DNA of 64,000 bases. Origin: Marinomonas rhodophyticola (lineage in GTDB: Bacteria > Pseudomonadota > Gammaproteobacteria > Pseudomonadales > Marinomonadaceae). The notes under the pieces are model-generated. The model saw only the letters and a program-made list of their open reading frames with translations, was not told the origin of the DNA and did no database searches. The position numbers were made by a program, and so were the translations under genes. Numbering within the stretch: the first letter of the stretch is position 1; the number at the start of each line of letters is the position of its first letter. Positions 1-8,215 of this stretch are shown piece by piece. Location: positions 186,001 to 250,000 of the forward strand of contig NZ_JAPEUL010000012.1 in assembly GCF_026113935.1 (NCBI RefSeq). Direction: 5' to 3'.

Positions 1-22
1 GCAAACCATCGAGCTGAAACAT
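1..22 (-). CDS. DUF3307-like membrane protein, N-terminal fragment only
   Basis: The ATG (complement of 20-22) overlaps the TGA stop of the SatD-like gene upstream in a TGATG arrangement, so the two genes are translationally coupled. Only MFQLDGL is visible before the window edge. SatD-family genes are often followed by a DUF3307 membrane protein, whose N-terminus is similar, but seven residues cannot prove the family. The identification rests on position and the coupled start. Confidence 0.35.
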
Positions 23-687
23 CACGACATACTCCTTATTAACGTGGTTTCTAATGCATCCAAGGTGTCTAGTATCAAGCTGGCATTTGCCCGTTGCAAG
101 CGTGAGGCTAACGAACGGCGATGAATCCCGGTCTTAGCTGATAGCGCATCTTGCGTTAATTCAGGGTAGAGTAGGCGAGGGAACAACACCTCAGCCTGTT
201 TTTCACTGAGGCCTGTCATCATAAAATCTAAGTGACGAATCAATAAATCACGGCTGGGGTTGGCTTCAACTGTATCTTGCAAAGACAGCTTAAGGCGTTC
301 TTCATCCATGTCTTTTAAAGCGCGCCCAGAGAGTTGAAAAGCTTCACCTTTGGCGGTTTTTCTCAGCTCAGTCTCGATCTGTTTATACTTGCCAATACCA
401 ACAGACACCCGAGCATCCGCGCCTTTTACACACTTCATCAGCGCGAGCCTTAGCAGCACAGCACAGCGTAGAGCGTCTTTCGGGTTGGGCACAAACACCT
501 GAAACTCGTCACCACGGAACACATCGCCCTGAGCATGGAATTCATCTTGGAAAATGGCAATGGCTTGCTCAACCTGCTGTAAACAGGCTTGATGCTCAGC
601 ATCCGACAAAGCACTGGAGTTGACAATGTCTCCAGTGATAACACCGCCTGTATTCATATCATTAGCGACATTATTAATAGATGTCAT
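22..687 (-). CDS. SatD-family-like protein with C-terminal helix-turn-helix
   Basis: The product is about 221 aa when started at the ATG at 687, which has a GGAGGA ribosome site 7 bases upstream; an ATG at 708 lacks one. The N-terminus carries VITGDIVNS, and the middle has RGDEFQVFV and RVSVGIG, reminiscent of the nucleotide-cyclase/GGDEF fold seen in SatD proteins. The last 60 residues look like a sigma-70 region 4-type or HTH segment (LTQDALSAKTGIHRRSLASRL). The coupled gene downstream is probably DUF3307. The biochemical role of the family is not settled. A perfect palindrome just upstream may be its own operator. An alternative reading is a plain DNA-binding regulator. Confidence 0.6.
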   Translation of the reverse strand: MTSINNVANDMNTGGVITGDIVNSSALSDAEHQACLQQVEQAIAIFQDEFHAQGDVFRGDEFQVFVPNPKDALRCAVLLRLALMKCVKGADARVSVGIGKYKQIETELRKTAKGEAFQLSGRALKDMDEERLKLSLQDTVEANPSRDLLIRHLDFMMTGLSEKQAEVLFPRLLYPELTQDALSAKTGIHRRSLASRLQRANASLILDTLDALETTLIRSMS

Positions 688-743
688 TGAATTATCCTCC
701 TTCACCACAACATACGGCTTTCATATATGATATCAAAGCATAA

Positions 744-774
744 TTTATTGACCAAAGCTAATTTGGTCAATAAA
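744..774. promoter_or_regulatory. Perfect 13-bp inverted repeat, candidate operator of the SatD-like gene
   Basis: Arms TTTATTGACCAAA and TTTGGTCAATAAA are separated by GCTAA. A further half-site TTTGGTCA lies at 791-798, 29 bases from the matching base of the right arm. The palindrome is 57 bases upstream of the start codon at 687, the usual place for a repressor operator. There is no T-run typical of a terminator on the gene's strand. The binding protein is unknown; the HTH-bearing product itself is one candidate. Confidence 0.5.
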
Positions 775-922
775 AAGTGACCATTTTATGTTTGGTCAGT
801 ATTTTAAATCATGCTTTTTCGTGAGAGAGTTAATACTGTAAGACGGTTTGCTTGTGCAATTTGTTGGTACAGACAATATTTTATCGACTTCAGCAAACAA
901 TGATTCATTAAATATAAACCAA

Positions 923-1140
923 CCTTCCTTAGCTGATACCGAATTTACAAGTAAACGACGTAAAACTCGTAAAGAACTTTTTCTTGGTCATATGAATGAG
1001 TTGATTCCATGGCAGTAGCTTGAAGTACAGATTGAGCCTTTTTGTCTCAAGCTAGGTAACGTCTGTTGTCCCCAGCGGCTTGGTACTATGTTTCGCCTTC
1101 ATGGTTTTACCACCACAATTGCCACTATTTATTTCGCGAT
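923..1140 (+). pseudogene. IS5-family transposase, decayed N-terminal remnant
   Basis: Reading from about 923 gives PSLADTEFTSKRRKTRKELF, then LGHMNELIPWQ, a stop at 1016, and LEVQIEPFCLKLGN followed by weaker similarity. This matches the typical start of IS5-group transposases (KKRKTRRE-LFL..M..LVPW..L...IEP...K.GNGRRPYPL..MLRIH). No catalytic DDE region remains, and no inverted repeats were recognised around it. It is a dead relic in the gap between the SatD-like gene and the OmpA-family gene. Confidence 0.65.
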
Positions 1141-1180
1141 AATCAGTGCGGCTAAAGATACGCCACCAGTTCCCAAACTA

Positions 1181-1214
1181 AAAAAACCAGCCACTTTTTA
1201 GAGGGGCTGGTTTT
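1181..1214 (-). terminator. Rho-independent terminator of the OmpA-family gene
   Basis: Ten-base arms AAAACCAGCC and GGCTGGTTTT enclose a 12-base loop. On the minus strand the stem is followed by a T-run (the A-run at 1181-1186). It lies 25 bases past the stop of the minus-strand gene. Confidence 0.75.
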
Positions 1215-1238
1215 GGTTTAGCACAAATACTGAAGGGA

Positions 1239-1868
1239 TCAGTTTTTATTCAGTGCTGTATTGTTGAGGCTTTGATCTACGCTGTAAATAGTCCAGCGTT
1301 GGTTGGCAAACTGTTGTTTGGCGAACACTTCAGCAACGACTCGGCGGTTTTCTTTTCTACCGTCTTCAGTTTCATTGCTGGCGACAGGACGAGTTGCGCC
1401 ATAGCCTATACCTTTTACTCGATCTGGAGCAATCCTGAAACTGTCTACCAAAACATTAGCGATAGCGGTTGCCCGTTGTTGAGAGAGTTCTTGGTTTAAT
1501 TCCGCTGAACCTTGACTGTCAGTGTGGCCTTCGATAACTACATTGCTAGTTGGGTTATCTTGTAAAAATTTAGCAAGTTCTTTTAGTTCAGTGTAGAAGC
1601 GGGGTTTGATATCCGCTTTGCCCGTATCAAATAAGACGTTAAGTTCGACGGACAGCAACTTTGATGTTTGGTCAGGGCAGCCATAGTTATCTACTGCTGC
1701 TCCTTCCGATGTATCTGGGCAAAGATCTCGAGCATCAATGACGCCATCTCTGTCTGCATCCGCTAGGCGAGACTGTATATTTGTTGCATACAAGCTTTCT
1801 GCAAAAACAGAATGGCTAGAGGCCAATAATGCCCCAATCAAGCCTATGGTGCTTATAACAGTCTTCAT
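1239..1868 (-). CDS. OmpA-family outer-membrane/peptidoglycan-binding protein
   Basis: This 209-aa protein begins with a Sec signal peptide (about residues 1-23, ending SVFA). A calcium-binding thrombospondin type-3 repeat follows (DADRDGVIDARDLCPDT, about 37-53), then an OmpA C-terminal domain (about 75-185) with the family signatures VLFDTGKADIKP, VIEGHTDSQGS and N-[QRE]-x-LSQQRA. Such domains bind the diaminopimelate of peptidoglycan from the periplasm. There is no beta-barrel domain, so it is a small soluble or anchored envelope protein rather than a porin. It is monocistronic, with its own terminator. Confidence 0.85.
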   Translation of the reverse strand: MKTVISTIGLIGALLASSHSVFAESLYATNIQSRLADADRDGVIDARDLCPDTSEGAAVDNYGCPDQTSKLLSVELNVLFDTGKADIKPRFYTELKELAKFLQDNPTSNVVIEGHTDSQGSAELNQELSQQRATAIANVLVDSFRIAPDRVKGIGYGATRPVASNETEDGRKENRRVVAEVFAKQQFANQRWTIYSVDQSLNNTALNKN

Positions 1869-1914
1869 GACACTATTGCCGCCCTTTTTAGCTCTATGAT
1901 GTTCACAGCTTAGA

Positions 1915-1946
1915 AAAAATTAGCCAATACTACTATTGGCTTTTTG
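1915..1946 (-). terminator. Terminator after gloA (possibly bidirectional)
   Basis: AGCCAATA and TATTGGCT pair around CTAC at 1922-1941. T-rich sequence follows on both strands: TTTTT on plus, and AATTTTTTC on minus after the stem. The nearest converging gene end is that of the minus-strand glyoxalase at 1989. Confidence 0.6.
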
Positions 1947-1988
1947 TAGCGTTGTTTAATCAAATGAATGTTTTGTAATGAAATGTAA

Positions 1989-2412
1989 CTACCAGCTGCC
2001 GACATTTTCCATAGAAGCCCATGGTTCTACGATTTCAAGAGAGCCGTCTTTTTGTAGAAGTTCGATTGAAATACCATTAGGGTCTTTAATAAATGCCATG
2101 TGACCGTCGCGTGGTGGACGCAATATGGTGACACCTAAAGATTGCAGTTTTTCACACACTTGATAAATATTTTCTACTTCAAATGCCAAATGGCCAAACT
2201 GATCACCACCTGTATAGGTTCGATCGCTCCAGTTATGGGTTAGTTCGACTTCTGGGGCGCCTTTTTCAGTAGCGTAGTAGATAAGAGAAAACTGACCTTT
2301 TTCACTGTCCATACGTCTGGTTTGGATGAGTTCCTAGACCTTCTGTGTAAAAGGTATGACTTTCTTCTGGTTTGTCTGTTCTTATCATGGCGTGTAGGTA
2401 TCGAATAGACAT
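1989..2412 (-). CDS. gloA: Lactoylglutathione lyase (glyoxalase I), frameshifted
   Basis: Glyoxalase I converts the hemithioacetal of methylglyoxal and glutathione to lactoylglutathione. Starting at the ATG at 2412 (GGAG 5 bases upstream) the reading is MSIRYLHAMIRTDKPEESHTF, then YTEGLG. The frame is lost near 2325 and resumes with RRMDSEKGQFSLIYY. The metal-binding positions of the VOC fold are present as VELTHNW (Glu), the GHLAFEV His and IELLQ (Glu), with the N-terminal His at position 7. The sum of the parts is about 140 aa, the usual length. A small deletion (1-2 or 5 bases) in the GLG-ELIQ segment is the only defect. Confidence 0.8.
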
Positions 2413-2505
2413 GATAACTCCCTAATCTGGTGAATAAATGTAGTGGCATTATTACAGGATCAGAGAGGTAATTCAAAGCGAACGCAAAAGACTCACTTTA
2501 GATTC

Positions 2506-2826
2506 TTATTCTTCCCATACCCAGCGAATAGGGTCGCCAAAGTCATCATAGATGATTTTTTTCTTAGGGCGTTTTTTAGGTGAGGATGTGATTGCTGGAG
2601 ATTTGCTGTGTTTTCGCTGTTGAATAGCCGCAACAACGTGATTTAATGGTGTGCGATCTTGTTTTGGCTCGTTAAAGCCTATGTGGCTCGTGTTATACTT
2701 GCCATCGACCAAACCAGATTCACCCATGTCGACTTGTTGGATGGTTCCATTCTGCTTGATAAATTGATCTACCAGAGACTCCAGTTCTTTTCGCGTGTCT
2801 CTCTTTGTGGTTTTGGGTTTTATCAT
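2506..2826 (-). CDS. Small basic hypothetical protein
   Basis: The product is 106 aa, rich in Lys, Arg and Pro, with no signal peptide or membrane segment. The N-terminal third (LESLVDQFIKQNGTIQQV) resembles the short motif found in several small gammaproteobacterial proteins of unknown function; the C-terminus is KKRPKKKIIYDDFGDPIRWVWEE split around a basic stretch. It is transcribed divergently from yejK, sharing an 85-base intergenic region. I do not recognise a family with confidence. Confidence 0.55.
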   Translation of the reverse strand: MIKPKTTKRDTRKELESLVDQFIKQNGTIQQVDMGESGLVDGKYNTSHIGFNEPKQDRTPLNHVVAAIQQRKHSKSPAITSSPKKRPKKKIIYDDFGDPIRWVWEE

Positions 2827-2911
2827 AGTGTTTTGGTTTGGGAAGATCCTATACTAGTAAATGGGTTAAAAAATGATCGTAATCGTCCATAATAAACGTA
2901 AGAGGTAGCCG

Positions 2912-3940
2912 GTGTCTATTAGCAACTTAATTGTGCATGAGATTCAAAAGCATGAAGGTGAGCGTAAAGCGATACTGATTGCACGTCCAAATGAAAATCC
3001 AGTTGACGGTCAAGCTGAAGCCTTGTCTGCTCAGGTTACGAATCTCTTTAACCGTTCTGGAATGAACACCGGACGTTTTGTGAACCCTCAGGGAAGCGAA
3101 GAGGGGGCACAATTACCAGCCTTGCTGTTTAAGCATTTTAAAAACGATACTTTTGTGGATTTTGCCAGTTTTACAAAAGAGTGTGCAGCTGAATATCTTA
3201 AGTATTTAGAGCAAGTGGAAGAAGCGGAAGGCGGTCTGTTGTGGTTCAATCATTATGAGCTTCATGATACGCATTTTTTGTACATAGTGATGTTAAAACG
3301 TAAAAAAGGCATTGGTCTTGGTGCGGATCTTAGTTTGTCGCAAATCGAGCAAATTGAGATGGAAAAGTTACACATGTCGTTGCGTATTAATTTGACCGCG
3401 TGGCAAGCTGGCGATGAAGGGCGTTATATTTCGTTTCGCTTTGGGCGTGCACCCAAATCTGAAAGTGAATATTTTACGCAGTTTATTGGTTGTGATGAAC
3501 CGAAGGTGGCAGCCAAGGAAACCCGCAAGTTGGTGGATTTGACGTCTGCTTTTTGCCAGTCCGAAGGTTTGCCGTCTAAACAAGCGAATGAATTTAAGAA
3601 AGTCGTATCCGAGCACTGCCAAGCGAAAGCGCAAGATCGTGAACCTTTAGCCATTAAGGATATTGCCTCTCAAGTTGAATCTCGGTTCTCTATCGAGCAA
3701 GCGAATAAGTTTTTAGAAATCGCTGACTCTGACAGTTTTAAGATGGAAAAAGAGATTTTCGTCGAAAAAGCCGCGCTGAAAAAGCTGACTCGCTTATCTG
3801 GAAGTTCTCGTGCGTTGACAATTAGTTTTGACAGTGACTTACTTGGAGAGTCCGTTGTGTTTGATGCAGACTCTGGCACGCTGACCATAAAGGAGTTGCC
3901 TAAGAGCCTGCTAAAACAGCTGCAATCTATGTCTAATTAG
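2912..3940 (+). CDS. yejK: Nucleoid-associated protein YejK (NdpA family)
   Basis: The product is 342 aa, close to the 335 aa of E. coli YejK, which associates with the nucleoid and copurifies with topoisomerase IV subunits. The start is GTG at 2912 after an AGAGGT site. Characteristic segments include IVHEIQKHEGE at the N-terminus, LLWFNHYELHDTHFLYIVML near residues 110-130 (split here by two residues), LRINLTAWQAG and RYISFRFGR. The C-terminal RALTISFDSDLLGESVVFD is also family-typical. It is a single gene, divergent from the small basic protein. Confidence 0.9.
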   Translation: MSISNLIVHEIQKHEGERKAILIARPNENPVDGQAEALSAQVTNLFNRSGMNTGRFVNPQGSEEGAQLPALLFKHFKNDTFVDFASFTKECAAEYLKYLEQVEEAEGGLLWFNHYELHDTHFLYIVMLKRKKGIGLGADLSLSQIEQIEMEKLHMSLRINLTAWQAGDEGRYISFRFGRAPKSESEYFTQFIGCDEPKVAAKETRKLVDLTSAFCQSEGLPSKQANEFKKVVSEHCQAKAQDREPLAIKDIASQVESRFSIEQANKFLEIADSDSFKMEKEIFVEKAALKKLTRLSGSSRALTISFDSDLLGESVVFDADSGTLTIKELPKSLLKQLQSMSN

Positions 3941-3977
3941 AGAGTTGCGTGCTCTCTATCTATAACTAGAAGGCTTG

Positions 3978-4622
3978 TTAAATGCCTAGTAAGTCTTCTA
4001 GTTCTTTCATTGTTTTGAAGCACTCTGTTGCACCTGCAGCCAGTTGCATGTTGGCATCGAGTGTTTCGCTGAAAGCGAGAACCCGCATTCCAGCGGCTCG
4101 CCCTGCTGTGATACCTGCAATAGAATCTTCAATAACCAAACAATCTTTGGGGGCAACATTCAGCGCTTTGGCGGCAGTTAAATAAAGGTCTGGCGCGGGT
4201 TTGCCATTTTCTACGTCTTCGACACAGAAACGAGTAGAGAATCGGGCAGACAATTGAATTTTGTCTAATTTGAAGTTCATTTCTTGGCGTCGTGCATTCG
4301 TCGCCATGGCAATAGGTACGGAAATCTTATTGAGTAAGTCACGAACACCAGCAATAGGTTCAAGGTCTGCTTCGATAATCGCGTGAAAACGCCGTCTGTA
4401 ATCTTCATCAAAAGTAGCGGGTAACGGCTTACCAAGAAGTTTTTCTGCGTTAATTAGGTTTTCTTTGTTCGTGAACCCGGTAAATTTCGCGTGTAATGTC
4501 TCATTATCGAGTTCAAGACCGCATTCACTTAACATGGATTTTAAAATGGAATTAGAGATGTTTTCTGTATCGACAATAACGCCATCGCAATCAAAGATTA
4601 TTGCTTTGTAAGAATAGGACAT
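3978..4622 (-). CDS. HAD-superfamily sugar-phosphatase-like hydrolase
   Basis: All four HAD motifs are visible in this 214-aa protein: DCDGVIVDTE (nucleophile and acid/base Asp, residues 11-20), ATNARR (motif II), GKPAPDLYL (motif III Lys) and VIEDSIAGITAG (motif IV). Length and the C1-type helical cap match beta-phosphoglucomutase/GphB-like phosphatases such as YieH. The exact substrate, probably a small phosphorylated sugar, cannot be read from sequence. Confidence 0.85.
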   Translation of the reverse strand: MSYSYKAIIFDCDGVIVDTENISNSILKSMLSECGLELDNETLHAKFTGFTNKENLINAEKLLGKPLPATFDEDYRRRFHAIIEADLEPIAGVRDLLNKISVPIAMATNARRQEMNFKLDKIQLSARFSTRFCVEDVENGKPAPDLYLTAAKALNVAPKDCLVIEDSIAGITAGRAAGMRVLAFSETLDANMQLAAGATECFKTMKELEDLLGI

Positions 4623-4778
4623 AAATAAAATAGTTTCGTTGTGAATGAAGGTTGATCATAACGAATTTTGAGGAGGTTAAGGAAGGGAGGGAGGTTTTAT
4701 TATTTTTCTCCCCTTAAAAAAACTAACACTTTACGCTATACTAGCACCCCATTGTTGTGGGGGTTATTCTTTTTGCAC

Positions 4779-4970
4779 TTAGTTACTTGCTTGACTAAGT
4801 TGCTGTGGGCGAGCGCTTTCTTTTTTGATCGCTTTGAATGCGTTTTTGAAGAAAGTGACAACGGCTTTGATGCGACGAGCACGTCTTTGACGGCGAGCGT
4901 GATCTTCAACAGTTGTGTCGGCATAGCCCCATTTTGCTAGTAATGCTTCGTATTGTTGTTGAGAGTCCAT
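4779..4970 (-). CDS. Small highly basic protein (63 aa), unknown function
   Basis: The ATG at 4970 has a GGAG site 6 bases upstream (4977-4980); an ATG 12 bases further up overlaps that site and is less likely. The product starts MDSQQQYEALLAKWGYADTT, has a dense Arg/Lys stretch (ARRQRRARRIKAVV) and an amphipathic tail. It resembles small Arg-rich regulatory or RNA-binding proteins in composition only. The gene stands alone between the HAD phosphatase and DUF2947. The real ribosome site and coherent composition support coding, but no family was recognised. Confidence 0.55.
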   Translation of the reverse strand: MDSQQQYEALLAKWGYADTTVEDHARRQRRARRIKAVVTFFKNAFKAIKKESARPQQLSQASN

Positions 4971-5131
4971 AGTATTCTCCAAGTTGGTTATTTAAGAAAT
5001 GTTGTTTTATTACAACAATACTAATATTAGAGAAGCTTGACCGATTGAACAAACGATCCTTTTTCACTTGTTAGGTTAGTTTTTTTCATCATTTGATTTG
5101 TTGGCGTTTTCATTCACTAAAGGACACTTCC

Positions 5132-5614
5132 TTGTACCAATCGTTAGAACATTTTTCAAAAAATTGGATTTTTAAACGTAACGATCCAAAAGTAGAGCCA
5201 GAAGATTTACAGGCTATTCGCTTGCTAAGTGAGCAGCGTGCAGGGCAGATTTGGCGAGATTACATTAGTGATGAACAAGTGCATCCAGATCATTTTACCG
5301 AGCGCGATTGGTTGAAAAAAACCACGTCACAGCTGCCTGTGACTAAGCTTCAATGGGAAAAAGCGTGGGACAGTGATCGGGCTGAATTACCTGATGAGCT
5401 TTTAGTGCATTTCTCTGCTTGGGGTGACGATACCACGGTGTATTTTTGCTGTCATAATGAGTTGGTGTTTGAACTTTCTTGGGGCGTATTTAAGCGGACT
5501 TGGAAGGCGTTTTTGTTTTTGGATAATGGGCCGATTTTAGTCGGTAAAAAGAAAAAGCAAGCCGCACAGTTTTATTCAAATGGTTGGGTGAATCTACTTT
5601 TCAGAGAATCTTGA
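5132..5614 (+). CDS. DUF2947 family protein
   Basis: I start this at TTG 5132, preceded by AAAGGA, giving MYQSLEHFSKNWIF, which matches the family N-terminus; the upstream in-frame ATG at 5093 adds 13 unconserved residues. The protein is about 160 aa. Conserved blocks include AWDSDRAELP, VYFCCHNELVFELSWGVFKR and LDNGPILVGKKKK. It has no signal peptide or membrane helix. The family occurs in Vibrio, Shewanella and relatives, and its function is unknown. Confidence 0.8.
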   Translation: MYQSLEHFSKNWIFKRNDPKVEPEDLQAIRLLSEQRAGQIWRDYISDEQVHPDHFTERDWLKKTTSQLPVTKLQWEKAWDSDRAELPDELLVHFSAWGDDTTVYFCCHNELVFELSWGVFKRTWKAFLFLDNGPILVGKKKKQAAQFYSNGWVNLLFRES

Positions 5615-5649
5615 TGTCGATTGAAATAAAAAAATCTCGTCATTGCGTT

Positions 5650-6361
5650 TTAGATTTGGGCGTTTCCGCCACGTTGTCGACTGATCAGGCAGTGCTGGTT
5701 AAACGCTTTATAATAGTTGAGTAGTTGTTGGCTGTGTTCTTTGTGCCCTAATGTGTCCAAGAGCATGGCTGTTACCTCCGCTGTGGCAAATTGCATTTCA
5801 TGACTGGAGTGTCGAACAAGAAAAGAGCGTTGTGCTTCACTGTTAATTTCAAAGTGTGGAATGTTTTTTAGCCAATTGCTTTGGTGAAACATTTTGCTAG
5901 CTTGTTTCCAGTGTTCCGTCCAAGATAATAAAAGTGTGCTTGTCATCGCCCTTGGCGCTTGATGGGATCACGCTTCGAAACGGTCTTTTCTGTTCTTTTG
6001 CTTTTTCCGTGTTGGGGAACAATATTGTGCAATTGCCTTGCTTGTTTGCTATGTGATCAAGCAATGTTTGTTGCGGCTCAGTTCTACTCCAAAGATAAGC
6101 TTGAGTGTCATCTGGGAATAAATCGGCAATGAGCCGACCGCTGTTGGTCGGTTTGTGAATTTCGTCGCGATGGATAAGCAAAATAAATTCTACAGGAGAA
6201 GTTTGGTTCTCCCTTAAGTGGCAAAAACAAGCAAACTCTGTCATTAGACAGTGGGGGCAGCGAGCCGCCCTTGAACCTCTTGCTGTGAAGGGGCGAATCG
6301 ATTCTGTTTTACATAGCTCACGTAACAAATCGACACAATGCTTGTTGGGTGATGTTTTCAT
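5650..6361 (-). CDS. DTW-domain protein, probable tRNA-uridine aminocarboxypropyltransferase, frameshifted
   Basis: DTW proteins (TapT/YfiP type) transfer the aminocarboxypropyl group of SAM to uridine in tRNA, making acp3U. The N-terminal part has the cysteine cluster RCPHCLMTEFACFC (about residues 34-47), the HRDEIHKPTNSGRL motif and FIILDGT. The frame breaks near 5911 and continues WKQASKMFHQSNWL, FLVRHSS and the ATAEVTAMLL helix. Together DGTWKQA is the family's DTW-type signature. Removing one C at about 5911 restores one frame of about 236 aa. It is convergent with DUF2947. Confidence 0.82.
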
Positions 6362-6663
6362 GGATAAGATCTTTTATTCTGACGGCGCGCTATTATCGAT
6401 TTTTTGCTTTGGATGTCTAGGTAAACTTTTTCGGGTTTTGTTCGGTGGCGCCATGATAGGGAATAGGGCAGATTGATGACGAATAGTGGCTTAATTGTTT
6501 AAATTTGTAACTAAGGATTGCTAATCTTTAGTCTTTGTTGGCGAAAAGTTTACGGAAAATATGCAAATACAAAGGAATGCGTTGAAACAGGCTTGTTGCT
6601 TCTGTTCGTTGTCATCAAGTCGCGATATGGTGTGAGATATTATTTTTCCGTTATGAGCTGTCT
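6362..6663. other. Intergenic region without recognisable feature
   Basis: This 302-base gap separates the divergent DTW and DUF1499 genes. It is AT-rich and presumably carries both promoters. I see no convincing -35/-10 pair, strong hairpin or small ORF with a ribosome site. Confidence 0.5.
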
Positions 6664-7428
6664 ATGAGTCGTTATATCTCTCCGGTCTTATACATTCTTC
6701 TCATGCTAGTAGGGTGTGTTGCATTTATCTCCATTGCCGGTGTTCGTGTTGGAATTTTTGAACCAATAACGGGCTTTTCCATGTTGCGAAAAAGTGTGGT
6801 TGCTTCGTTACTTTTATCCTTGCTTGCGGCTTTATCGTTGGGCGCTTGTCGTAAAGAGTGTAATCTCGCTAGTCGACGTTTTTTTATTCTCGTACTCCTC
6901 GTTTCGCTGGTTTACAGTCTTATGTGGATTGGCTTTTATTTACAGCGTGCCAGCCTACCCGATATCAATGACATCACAACTGATACAGAAGTTCCTCCTA
7001 CTTTTCTTAACGTGAATTTTATCCGCAGCTCCCAAGAGAATGAATTAAGCTACAACAGTGAATGGGCACCGATTCAAGCCAAATATTATCCCAATGTTCA
7101 ACCTTTGTTTTCTTCAAAAGAAAAATCAGTGGTTTACAGTGCTGCGGCAACGTTAGTGGATGAGCGTGGTTGGGATGTTGTTGCTGTGTATGCTGGAGCA
7201 GGCATTATTGAAGCGACGGCCCGTACGCCAATTTTTGGGTTTCGTGATGATGTTGTTATTCGTATTACTCAGGTAGAAAATGGACTGGTTCGTGTCGATA
7301 TGCGCTCTTGCTCAAGAGTTGGAAGTGGTGATTTTGGCGTGAATGCTGAGCGTATTGAATCTTTCATGAAAGACCTGTCCGATGCTTTGAATAAACCCAG
7401 TATGCCTAGTGTGAATTCCTTGCGCTAA
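6664..7428 (+). CDS. DUF1499 membrane protein
   Basis: The 254-aa product has three N-terminal transmembrane segments (about residues 7-28, 43-61 and 71-93). A DUF1499 domain of about 150 residues follows, with the signature DINDITTDTEVPPTF and, later, IEATARTPIFGFRDDVVIRI and VDMRSCSRVGSGDFGVNAERI. The domain should face the periplasm. Its function is unknown; several homologues sit next to envelope genes. It is upstream of the TetR regulator on the same strand with a 76-base gap. Confidence 0.82.
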   Translation: MSRYISPVLYILLMLVGCVAFISIAGVRVGIFEPITGFSMLRKSVVASLLLSLLAALSLGACRKECNLASRRFFILVLLVSLVYSLMWIGFYLQRASLPDINDITTDTEVPPTFLNVNFIRSSQENELSYNSEWAPIQAKYYPNVQPLFSSKEKSVVYSAAATLVDERGWDVVAVYAGAGIIEATARTPIFGFRDDVVIRITQVENGLVRVDMRSCSRVGSGDFGVNAERIESFMKDLSDALNKPSMPSVNSLR

Positions 7429-7504
7429 CGTTTCATATAGTAAATTGCACTCGTCATTGAAAATCAGACAGGCTAGACTCTCCTAACTTCTTACTTGGGG
7501 GAAC

Positions 7505-8215
7505 GTGAAAGTGAGTCTTCGTCAACAACAAAAAGCCAATACCCGATCCAAAATCAAAACCATTGCTAAGCAAGCATTTCTAACCCAAGGCATTGAAGCC
7601 ACCAGTACGCGTTACTTAAGTGATCAGGCTGGTATTGCTGTAGGTACCTTGTTTGTTCATTTCCCAGATAAATTGGCGTTGGTAAAAGATATTTTTTTTG
7701 ATGAGATGGATGCGGCGCTGCGTGCGGCAGTGGTTGCTCAAAAAGCCAGTGCTTCCCCAATTGATTACCTGTTGCAAATGGCACAAGTGTTGTTTGATTT
7801 TTACGATCAGTATACAGAATTTACACGACTGGTGCTTTTAGATAGCTTGGCTAAAGGTGGATTTCACACCAAGCAGATGACGGTGATTTCAGACGGTATT
7901 ATCAAGCGATTTAAGCAAGTTGGCGTGGACGACAAGACGGCAAGTATTTTTGCAGACAATATGATTGCTAATTATTGGTTTGTTTTATTAAACGCTGTGC
8001 CGAAAGGTATTTTGGGGCAGGAGGCCATTGAGCATTTGAAAAAATTGAACTTACCCTTTGAGATGTCTTATCGAAGCGCCTTAAAAATCGCGGTTAATTA
8101 TGTTTTAATTGAGATGGTTGGCTTTGCGATATGGACCTTGATAATCAAACAGCCTTTCAGTGACTTGCCAATGTTGTGTTTGTTTTTTAGCGATTACAAA
8201 GTCGGGTATTGGTAA
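7505..8215 (+). CDS. TetR/AcrR-family transcriptional regulator
   Basis: The N-terminal HTH (residues about 10-58) is typical: RSKIKTIAKQAFLTQGIEAT, then STRYLSDQAGIAVGTLFVHF and PDKLALV. The C-terminal ligand domain is not diagnostic. The reading frame runs 111 bases into the 3' end of the opposite-strand radD gene, and its last 35 residues read like antisense of radD. The natural stop was probably lost by an indel or substitution near 8100, so the true protein is likely about 200 aa. The target genes are unknown. Confidence 0.8.
   Translation: MKVSLRQQQKANTRSKIKTIAKQAFLTQGIEATSTRYLSDQAGIAVGTLFVHFPDKLALVKDIFFDEMDAALRAAVVAQKASASPIDYLLQMAQVLFDFYDQYTEFTRLVLLDSLAKGGFHTKQMTVISDGIIKRFKQVGVDDKTASIFADNMIANYWFVLLNAVPKGILGQEAIEHLKKLNLPFEMSYRSALKIAVNYVLIEMVGFAIWTLIIKQPFSDLPMLCLFFSDYKVGYW

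Noticed and set aside
4746..4772. CCCC/GGGG hairpin as terminator of the small basic gene
   Set aside because: The stem is only 4-5 pairs and no T-run follows on the gene's strand.
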